Assembly (NCBI GenBank): GCA_001805205.1
Contig: MHER01000044.1
Span: forward strand, 1 to 12,080
Source: Nitrospirae bacterium RIFCSPLOW2_12_42_9
GTDB taxonomy: Bacteria; Nitrospirota; 9FT-COMBO-42-15; HDB-SIOI813
DNA: 12,080 nucleotides
Direction of reading: 5' to 3'
In this document: piece after piece, positions 7,508 through 12,080 of the stretch
Position numbering within the stretch: position 1 is the first letter of the stretch
Layout: each line of letters opens with the position of its first letter
Made by a program: the position numbers and the translations under genes
Notes under the pieces: generated by a model
What the model saw: only the letters and a program-made list of their open reading frames with translations
The model's database searches: none
Told to the model about the DNA's origin: nothing

Positions 7508-7936
7508 TTAAACAATATCCAGCTTTTTCATTCGTCTCTCAAGAGATCTATCTAATTGCTGGCGAACTATTTCACGTTCTTTAGTATCTGAAAGTAGTTC
7601 ATCAGTATGGGCCTGCACCTGAGTATCACTTAGCACCTCTTTCTGTAATTTTAACCATTTGTTTTCTGGAATTCGTTCCTTAACATGACCGATTTTTGCT
7701 TTTCCTCTGTATTCCTTAAAAACTTCTACCCATGCCTGGAGATATTCTTCAAAGCTTTTTTCAAGTCCATTGATGTAGGCGTCAAACAATTCATCTGCTT
7801 TATTTTCTCTTTGTACCCTTTCTCTTGTTTTTTCTATGATGCAATGAAAGATTTTCATCTCCCCTGTTATGAAACATTCAAATATTAATTCAATACGCAA
7901 TTCGTTGTTTTGTTTATTTTGATCCTTTTTATCCAC
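7508..7936 (-). CDS. Hypothetical protein, 142 aa, charged and helical
   Basis: I do not recognise this protein. It starts with GTG at 7936, preceded by a strong ribosome site (AGAGGAGA about 7 nt upstream), which argues that it is a real gene. The sequence is rich in Glu, Lys, Arg and Gln, with no signal peptide or membrane segment. The middle (ADELFDAYINGLEKSFEEYLQAWVEVFKEY) and the C-terminal half read as amphipathic helices, perhaps coiled coil. No catalytic motif is visible. It lies 80 nt inside the right flank of the 2.1 kb IS, in a region of decayed genes, and points towards the IS. Annotation of function would be guesswork. Confidence 0.6.
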   Translation of the reverse strand: MDKKDQNKQNNELRIELIFECFITGEMKIFHCIIEKTRERVQRENKADELFDAYINGLEKSFEEYLQAWVEVFKEYRGKAKIGHVKERIPENKWLKLQKEVLSDTQVQAHTDELLSDTKEREIVRQQLDRSLERRMKKLDIV

Positions 7937-8014
7937 AAAGTATCTCCTCTGATTATCCCTTACATTTGAATAAGGTTACGGATGCACAGAGATGGGAATT
8001 TGATTATATAAATT

Positions 8015-8173
8015 CTAAACTACCTCTTTTTCATAACCTATTATTTTATCTATTAATAAGTCCATCTCTTTTTTGTTAATATAATAACTTCGAATAATAA
8101 CTCTTTTATCTCCAATCTCAATCCTTTCAAACCTTCCATATACCTCCCATTTGGGATCGCTCATTTCTTTCAT
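8015..8173 (-). CDS. Small hypothetical ORF, 52 aa (possibly the tail of a broken gene)
   Basis: It reads MKEMSDPKWEVYGRFERIE, then GDKRVIIRSYYINKKEMDLL and a charged end. The alternating strand-like first half and helical second half, together with the codon choice (GAG, AGG, ATA, as in the left block), look like real coding sequence. No good ribosome site precedes the ATG at 8173. The frame continues upstream without a stop (PDRLLCLNRLSSTLACFWN) to the TAA at 8240-8242, which ends the next ORF in the same frame, so this may be the 3' part of a gene broken by one nonsense codon. The family is not recognised. Confidence 0.45.
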   Translation of the reverse strand: MKEMSDPKWEVYGRFERIEIGDKRVIIRSYYINKKEMDLLIDKIIGYEKEVV

Positions 8174-8239
8174 ATTCCAGAAGCAGGCTAAGGTTGAACT
8201 CAGGCGATTTAGACAGAGTAACCTATCCGGATCTATGTA

Positions 8240-8530
8240 TTATTCATTGACCAGGACAATACTCTTCGTTGGTCGATAACGCTCCCTGCCTACATACTGT
8301 CTCTGGAAAATAAATAACCAAGAAAAATAATTTGTTCTTACTGCACGACTTATTAAGAGTCCCTTTAGCGCAGTAATACTGTGTATTTCATGACACGACT
8401 GGCATTTATGTTCCTTTTCACACATCTGATCTACATAATCCTGAAGATAAGAAGAAAGAGGGCTCTTTTTTATATAAGTAAACATTTTAGTTTTCTTCAC
8501 AGCGACCTCAATACGCAACACTGTACCCAA
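8240..8530 (-). pseudogene. Possible 5' part of a broken gene, in frame with the 52-aa ORF
   Basis: A 96-codon minus-strand frame from a TTG at 8530 (the first ATG is 15 codons in, at KMFTYIKK) ends at a TAA at 8240-8242. The same frame then stays open for about 75 codons to the end of the 52-aa ORF. It contains CEKEHKCQSCHEIH, a Cys/His cluster that could bind a metal. There is no convincing ribosome site and no family I recognise. Either the two parts were one gene of about 165-170 aa now carrying a nonsense codon, or this part is chance open frame. Confidence is low. Confidence 0.25.
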
Positions 8531-8548
8531 TATCTACTGAACAGGATA

Positions 8549-8590
8549 AATTAAAGACGAGAGAATAAGAATTAAAGACGAGAGAATAAG
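8549..8590. repeat. 21-bp tandem duplication beside the IS200-type element
   Basis: Two perfect, abutting copies (8549-8569 and 8570-8590) of a 21-nt unit that begins AATTAAAGACG and ends GAGAATAAG. The second copy ends 9 nt before the outer hairpin of the IS200/IS605-type element. There are only two copies, so it is not a satellite array. Confidence 0.9.
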
Positions 8591-8599
8591 AGTAAACTA

Positions 8600-8618
8600 C
8601 CACCGACCTTGTCGGTGG
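8600..8618. repeat. Right-end hairpin of the IS200-type element
   Basis: CCACCGAC (8600-8607), loop CTT, GTCGGTGG (8611-8618): a perfect 8-bp stem with a 3-nt loop. Hairpins of this kind are recognised as single-stranded DNA by Y1 transposases. Confidence 0.8.
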
Positions 8619-8645
8619 CTTTGATTGGACGGACTTCGTCCTCGT

Positions 8646-9080
8646 TCACTCCTTCCATAGCCTTAATTGCTCTTCCTGATACTCTTCTTCCTCCTGCCTG
8701 CGTATATATTCCCGTATCGTTCGCTCATCCACTCCACTCGTACTCACAAAATATCCCCTCGCCCACATATGCATCCCCCAGTACCTCTTCTGCAACTCCG
8801 GAAACCGCTTCATCAGCATACCCGCACTCTTCCCTTTTAATACCTTCATCACCTCTGATGGGGACATCTTGGGTGGCACACTCAAATACAGATGAACATG
8901 ATCAGATTGAATCGCTCCCTCTATGATTACTATCTCCTTCCAATTGCAAAGTTGCTCTAATATCTTTCTCAACGCCTCTCGAATCTCTCCTTCCAATATC
9001 CGAAACCGATACTTCGGAACCCATACAAAATGATACTTACAATCGTATACCACATGGGATGTCTTCCGATATCTCTCCAT
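8646..9080 (-). CDS. tnpA: IS200/IS605 family transposase TnpA (Y1, HUH)
   Basis: A 144-aa transposase from the ATG at 9080; the frame is open to a GTG at 9089, but MERYRKTSHVVYDCKYHFVWVPKYR is the family opening. The metal-binding HUH motif is H61-V-H63 in SDHVHLYLSVPP, and the catalytic tyrosine is Y125 in TIREYIRRQ. The length and the blocks between them (VMKVLKGKSAGMLMKRFPEL; YWGMHMWARGYFVST) match the family, so the enzyme looks complete and active in principle. It cuts and joins single-stranded DNA at hairpin-bearing ends. No clear Shine-Dalgarno is present. The hairpin at 9117-9135 would lie in the tnpA mRNA leader, which fits the tight post-transcriptional repression known for IS200. 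The acidic EEEEYQEEQLRLWKE tail is unusual but harmless-looking. Confidence 0.95.
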   Translation of the reverse strand: MERYRKTSHVVYDCKYHFVWVPKYRFRILEGEIREALRKILEQLCNWKEIVIIEGAIQSDHVHLYLSVPPKMSPSEVMKVLKGKSAGMLMKRFPELQKRYWGMHMWARGYFVSTSGVDERTIREYIRRQEEEEYQEEQLRLWKE

Positions 9081-9116
9081 CAACAACACAATCTATCATA
9101 TTTCAGGGACCCTTTT

Positions 9117-9135
9117 CCACCAACCACGTTGGTGG
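9117..9135. repeat. Inner left-end hairpin of the IS200-type element
   Basis: CCACCAAC (9117-9124), loop CAC, GTTGGTGG (9128-9135): a perfect 8-bp stem about 37 nt upstream of the tnpA ATG. It may act on the tnpA mRNA leader or be a second DNA recognition hairpin. Confidence 0.75.
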
Positions 9136-9171
9136 CCAAAATGTGGTGTGGGGCCTCTGCCCCCATACCCC

Positions 9172-9192
9172 ACCACCATCTACGATGGTGGT
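9172..9192. repeat. Outer left-end hairpin of the IS200-type element
   Basis: ACCACCATC (9172-9180), loop TAC, GATGGTGGT (9184-9192): a perfect 9-bp stem. Its stem shares the CCACC/GGTGG core with the other two hairpins. It is the best candidate for the left-end transposase recognition structure. Confidence 0.78.
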
Positions 9193-9197
9193 TTTGA

Positions 9198-9362
9198 CCG
9201 ATAAATAAATATCACGGCATTCGCAAAAAACTTGAACAGGACACTAAGCTATGCAATACACGGTATCTTGATCCTGGCAACCCCAAAAGTGCGACAAAGA
9301 AATTCTATAGCCCTAATATAATCAGAGAGTTTGATAAACATTATAAGAGGAAAAAATCTTAA
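9198..9362 (+). pseudogene. C-terminal 54 codons of an unrecognised gene, cut by the IS200-type element
   Basis: The frame is open from just inside the IS left end to a TAA at 9360-9362. It reads INKYHGIRKKLEQDTKLC, NTRYLDPGNPKSATKKFY and SPNIIREFDKHYKRKKS. The residue mix and codon choice look like genuine coding sequence of a basic protein end, and the fic start follows 9 nt after the stop, as in an operon. The 5' part would have lain left of the IS, but no continuation is visible before 8590, so it was lost or is too decayed. I cannot name the family. Confidence 0.55.
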
Positions 9363-9371
9363 GAGACCTAT

Positions 9372-9704
9372 ATGTTATTTAATCCCAAATTTACAATAAC
9401 ACTAAGGATCAATAAGGCGCTTGTTGAAATAGAGCGCGTGCGCGGATTTCTTGATGCAGTTAAACTCAAGGACGACTGGATTGCCGACATGCAGAAAAAG
9501 GCACTTATCCTTGAATCGCATCATTCAACGCATATTGAAGGCACTGCCTTGAGTCTTGAGCAGGCCCAAAACATTCTTGAAGGCAAAAAGATTAAGGGTG
9601 TTAATCGTGATGATGAAAAAGAGCTTTTGAATTATAAGAAGGCTATGGATTTCATCACAAAATATCTTGGAAAGGAAGACCCGATTCTTCTGAATAACCA
9701 ATAG
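9372..9704 (+). CDS. Fic family protein, N-terminal domain only (3'-truncated)
   Basis: The 110 residues match the N-terminal helical region of Fic-domain proteins: FNPKFTITLRINKALVEIERVRG, then the inhibitory helix motif (S/T)xxxE(G/N) as S52-THI-E56-G57, then LSLEQAQNILEGKKIKG and EKELLNYKKAMDFITKYL. This marks a class II Fic, in which that glutamate blocks ATP in the active site. The catalytic HxFxxGNGRxxR core, normally 100-150 residues further on, is missing: the similarity ends at about 9686 and a TAG follows at 9702. Intact family members transfer AMP to target proteins; this fragment cannot. The truncation coincides with the truncation of purF on the other strand. A modest AAGAG site precedes the ATG. 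Confidence 0.8.
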   Translation: MLFNPKFTITLRINKALVEIERVRGFLDAVKLKDDWIADMQKKALILESHHSTHIEGTALSLEQAQNILEGKKIKGVNRDDEKELLNYKKAMDFITKYLGKEDPILLNNQ

Positions 9705-10566
9705 CTGCGGGTACACCCGAATCGGGAACAGGCACCACCATATCAGCTTCGATGGGATGCTCTTTGGCCAACATGCGCCCAAAGCCTTTTCTAATTTCAT
9801 AAACGTTGCGATCAAAAACAATGCTATCAGGCCTTGCAAAATAAACATATTCGAAGATGCAATGAGCTTTCTTTTTTGCACCATTTAATTGATACGAACT
9901 CATTCCTTTTTGATCAAACACCACAATTTCTCCAGGTAAAAGAGCACGTACATACTTGGCTTCAATCAAATCAAGAGCTGAAGTTTCACTGGCTATAATA
10001 TAGCCATCTGCTTTTTTCCCTAGAACTAAGGGACGAAAACCATGGGGATCACGTACAGCAATCATGCGTGATTCGGTTAAAAAAACAAGACAGTAAGCGC
10101 CTTTTAATTGAGGCAAAACATCTTTGAGTCGATCTACTAAATCATCTTTTTTAGAAGCAGCCAGTAAATGCAAAATAACTTCGGTATCCATGGTCGATTG
10201 AAAAATAGCCCCATGAGCTTCAAATTCGGCTCGAAGCCTTGCTGCATTGACAATATTTCCGTTATGAGCAACGGAGAGATAACCCCTAGAATAATTAATC
10301 GTAAAAGGCTGGCAATTTCTAATGTTGGAATCTCGTGAAGTAGAATATCTTACATGCCCAATAGCATTATTCCCTGGCAAACGACTTAAAACATCCCCCG
10401 AAAAAATATCAGCCACATAACCCATACCATTAAAAGTATGAAGCTGCCCCTCATGGGAAGTAACAATCCCCCCCGTTTCTTGCCCTCTGTGCTGAAGAGC
10501 ATACAAACCAAGATAAGCAAGGGTTGCAGCCTCGGGCTGATTAAAAATACCAATTATTCCACACAT
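9655..10566 (-). CDS. purF: Amidophosphoribosyltransferase PurF, 3'-truncated
   Basis: First committed step of purine synthesis: PRPP plus glutamine gives phosphoribosylamine. The N-terminal nucleophile glutamine amidotransferase domain is complete: catalytic Cys2 in MCGIIGIF, ALQHRGQE, GHVRYST, the AHNGNIVNA block and DTEVILHLL. The linker with HCIFEYVYFARPDS and the start of the phosphoribosyltransferase domain follow, up to VVPVPDSGVPAAIGYSEESGLPF. After that the family continues with a segment like ELGLIRNxYVGRTFI, but here it reads QDIL and stops. About 160-170 residues, with most of the PRTase active site, are missing. It follows purL by 2 nt with no good ribosome site, so translation is probably coupled. 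Only 2 of about 21 isoleucines use ATA, unlike the left block. Confidence 0.93.
   Translation of the reverse strand: MCGIIGIFNQPEAATLAYLGLYALQHRGQETGGIVTSHEGQLHTFNGMGYVADIFSGDVLSRLPGNNAIGHVRYSTSRDSNIRNCQPFTINYSRGYLSVAHNGNIVNAARLRAEFEAHGAIFQSTMDTEVILHLLAASKKDDLVDRLKDVLPQLKGAYCLVFLTESRMIAVRDPHGFRPLVLGKKADGYIIASETSALDLIEAKYVRALLPGEIVVFDQKGMSSYQLNGAKKKAHCIFEYVYFARPDSIVFDRNVYEIRKGFGRMLAKEHPIEADMVVPVPDSGVPAAIGYSEESGLPFQDIL
9670..9686. other. Join between fic-side and purF-side sequence (shared 17 nt)
   Basis: Across these bases both readings still fit their families: Fic (GKEDPI) on the plus strand and PurF (SGLPF) on the minus strand. Left of it only Fic homology is seen, right of it only PurF. 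Two convergent genes both lose their 3' ends here. This fits a chimeric join through a short shared word, or a real deletion or recombination at microhomology. Confidence 0.65.
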
Positions 10567-10568
10567 AA

Positions 10569-12080
10569 TTAATTTATTTTCTTATCAATTCCTTTTTTAA
10601 AAACAGACACTTCAAATCCATTATTATAGTAATTCTTTAAGTCTTGAATGGTACAAGCAATTAAACTTTCTTTTTCGATAGAAATCATTAATTTTTCTTT
10701 TATAACAGAACCTAAAATTAAAACATCTATTCCTTTTTGTTTTGTCTCCTCCAACACCTCATCTAAGAACTGAGGCTCTATACTTACAATAATTCGGCTG
10801 GCTCCTTCACCAAATAAAAACTCATCCATGCGCGCATTCATACAAATATTTTCTTTTAAAGTAACCTTTGCTCCCAGTTCTTCTTTTCCAAAACAACATT
10901 CGGCCAGGGCAATAGCTAACCCTCCATCAGATAAATCATGAGCAGAATTTATCAATCCCCTTTTATCTTGAATGAGTTTTAGAAGCACTTCCCAAAGTTT
11001 TTTTTCATAATCCAAATCAAGGGAAGGAAGCGGCCCTATTTCTTTTCCATAAAGAGTAGCTAAATATTCTGAACCAGAAAGAGTGCTTTTTGGAGAACCT
11101 AAAAGTAAGATAAGATCCCCTTCTTTTTGAAAAAACTGTTTTAAAACTCTTCCACCCTTGGAGATTAAACCCACAGCTCCAATAGTTGGCGTTGGGAAAA
11201 TAGAAGAACCATTAGTTTCATTATAAAAACTAACATTTCCACTGACTACCGGCATTGATAAAACCGTACAGGCTTTAGAAATTCCAGCAACAGCTCTTTC
11301 AAACTGGGCCATAACCTCTGGGTTTTCTGGATTGCCAAAATTAAGACAATCTGTAACAGCCAAAGGCCTAGCCCCCGAACAAATTAAATTACGCCCACAT
11401 TCAGCTACTGCATGAGCAGCCCCAATATACGGATCTAAAAAACAATAGCGACTATTCACATCACAAGACATGGCAACAGCTTTTTGAGAATGACGAATTC
11501 TCACCACAGCTGCATCTGATCCTGGCTCTACAATGGTCCCCGTCATCACATGGTGATCATATTGACGATAAACCCATTTTTTAGAACATAAATTAGGACT
11601 TTGAAGAAGATTGCACAAAGACTGATTAAAATTACGATTGATTGGATGAGTTGCCAAATTAAAAATGGCCGAAGGCTCTGCCAAATGATAAGGACGTGTG
11701 TACTTGGGTGCTCCATCGGCAATAGGGGTAGTAGGTAAATCAAAAACTTTTTCTCCTTTAAAAAACCCACGCACACTCCCCGTGTTTGTAACCACCCCAA
11801 CAACATGAGCATCTAAATCCCATTTAGAAAAAATTTGAGAAACAATATTTTCAGAGCCTTTTTTTACAGTCATCAACATGCGTTCTTGAGATTCTGAAAG
11901 CATCATTTCATAAGGAGTCATCCCCTCTTCTCGAAGGGGTATGTTATCTAAATTCAAATCAAGTCCGGTTCCACCACGTCCTGCCATCTCGAAAGAAGAA
12001 CTAGTAAGTCCTGCTGCCCCCATATCCTGAATACCAATAATGGCATTCTCTTGCATCAACTCAAGACAAGCCTCTAAAAG
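10569..12080 (-). CDS. purL: Phosphoribosylformylglycinamidine synthase subunit PurL (5'-partial)
   Basis: The C-terminal 503 residues of PurL, running off the right edge of the window. The frame is open to the last base, and the methionines near 12059 are internal. PurL converts FGAR, ATP and ammonia from glutamine to FGAM; the small form (about 730-800 aa) works with PurS and PurQ. Visible are GIQDMGAAGLTSSSFEMAG, the metal/ATP block LSESQERMLMTV, the linker to the second half, DVNSRYCFLDPYIGAAHAVAE, VTDCLNFGNPENPEV, VVSGNVSFYNET, TPTIGAVGL and HDLSDGGLAIALAECCFG. The tail is lysine-rich and ends normally. It precedes purF with a 2-nt gap, a common pur operon order. Codon use agrees with purF. 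Confidence 0.95.
   Translation of the reverse strand, partial: LLEACLELMQENAIIGIQDMGAAGLTSSSFEMAGRGGTGLDLNLDNIPLREEGMTPYEMMLSESQERMLMTVKKGSENIVSQIFSKWDLDAHVVGVVTNTGSVRGFFKGEKVFDLPTTPIADGAPKYTRPYHLAEPSAIFNLATHPINRNFNQSLCNLLQSPNLCSKKWVYRQYDHHVMTGTIVEPGSDAAVVRIRHSQKAVAMSCDVNSRYCFLDPYIGAAHAVAECGRNLICSGARPLAVTDCLNFGNPENPEVMAQFERAVAGISKACTVLSMPVVSGNVSFYNETNGSSIFPTPTIGAVGLISKGGRVLKQFFQKEGDLILLLGSPKSTLSGSEYLATLYGKEIGPLPSLDLDYEKKLWEVLLKLIQDKRGLINSAHDLSDGGLAIALAECCFGKEELGAKVTLKENICMNARMDEFLFGEGASRIIVSIEPQFLDEVLEETKQKGIDVLILGSVIKEKLMISIEKESLIACTIQDLKNYYNNGFEVSVFKKGIDKKIN

Larger units (their letters stand above)
8591..9205 (-). mobile_element. IS200/IS605-type single-gene insertion sequence (ends approximate)
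   Basis: One Y1 transposase gene is flanked by subterminal hairpins instead of inverted terminal repeats, the layout of the IS200 group. Relative to tnpA, the right end carries the stem CCACCGAC/GTCGGTGG (8600-8618), and the left end carries ACCACCATC/GATGGTGGT (9172-9192) and CCACCAAC/GTTGGTGG (9117-9135). No tnpB or guide-RNA gene is present. The exact tips cannot be read because these elements make no target duplication; they should lie about 5-20 nt outside the outer hairpins. The gene tail at 9198-9362 begins at the left-end border, so the insertion probably cut it. Confidence 0.82.

Noticed and set aside
8609..8926. Plus-strand ORF opposite tnpA
   Set aside because: It is a Ser/Pro-rich shadow of the tnpA reading frame on the other strand, with no homology features of its own.
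8600..9192. CCACC/GGTGG hairpins as a CRISPR or REP array
   Set aside because: The units are palindromic, differ in stem and loop, are irregularly spaced and flank a Y1 transposase, so they are IS ends. No spacers of even length exist.
8591..9205. A guide (omega) RNA or TnpB linked to the IS200-type element
   Set aside because: There is no tnpB-like frame in either direction, and the element has room only for tnpA and its end structures.
9525..9884. Minus-strand ORF overlapping fic and the end of purF
   Set aside because: It reads across the join in a frame that matches neither family, and the Cys/Phe/Leu-rich product is a shadow.

Overview
The window reads as a Gram-negative bacterial contig: it carries a signal-peptide outer-membrane porin, and its genes have strong AGGAGG-type ribosome sites. 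On the left, isoleucine is read by ATA about half the time and AGA/AGG arginine codons are common, a pattern that would fit groups such as Nitrospirota or deltaproteobacteria-like lineages. Taxonomy cannot be fixed from the sequence alone.

Left block (1-5004), ordinary chromosome: the 3' end of an AI-2E-family membrane permease, then a closely spaced full-length YyaL/DUF255 thioredoxin-domain protein, then a porin and a small PstS-like periplasmic phosphate-binding-type protein that probably form one outer-membrane/periplasm unit. A COG0731-type radical SAM protein runs towards them, and its stop codon overlaps that of the PstS-like gene.

Middle block (5044-9700), accessory and decayed: the tail of a probable MntA-type nucleotidyltransferase antitoxin joined by an ATGA overlap to a 24-codon HepT-like stub; a 2.1 kb insertion sequence with bipartite inverted repeats, a near-consensus promoter and a DDE transposase that appears to be translated from an almost leaderless mRNA; an unrecognised 142-aa gene; a small ORF lying in frame behind a stop-interrupted ORF; a 21-bp tandem duplication; an IS200/IS605-type single-gene element with three related hairpins; the tail of an unknown gene cut by that element; and the N-terminal part of a class II Fic protein.

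Right block (about 9670-12080): purL (5'-partial at the window edge) and purF on the minus strand, two steps of purine biosynthesis with a 2-nt gap between them. purF is cut after its PRPP-loop region at exactly the point where fic, on the opposite strand, is cut. The two genes share a roughly 17-bp stretch there. Isoleucine codon use also changes: ATA is rare in purF and common in the left block. The join is either a contig chimera or a real rearrangement, and it is the point in the window that most needs checking.

No clear new multi-gene system is visible. The most interesting items are the fic/purF join, the architecture of the 2.1 kb IS, the toxin-antitoxin remnant and the unknown genes between the two mobile elements.
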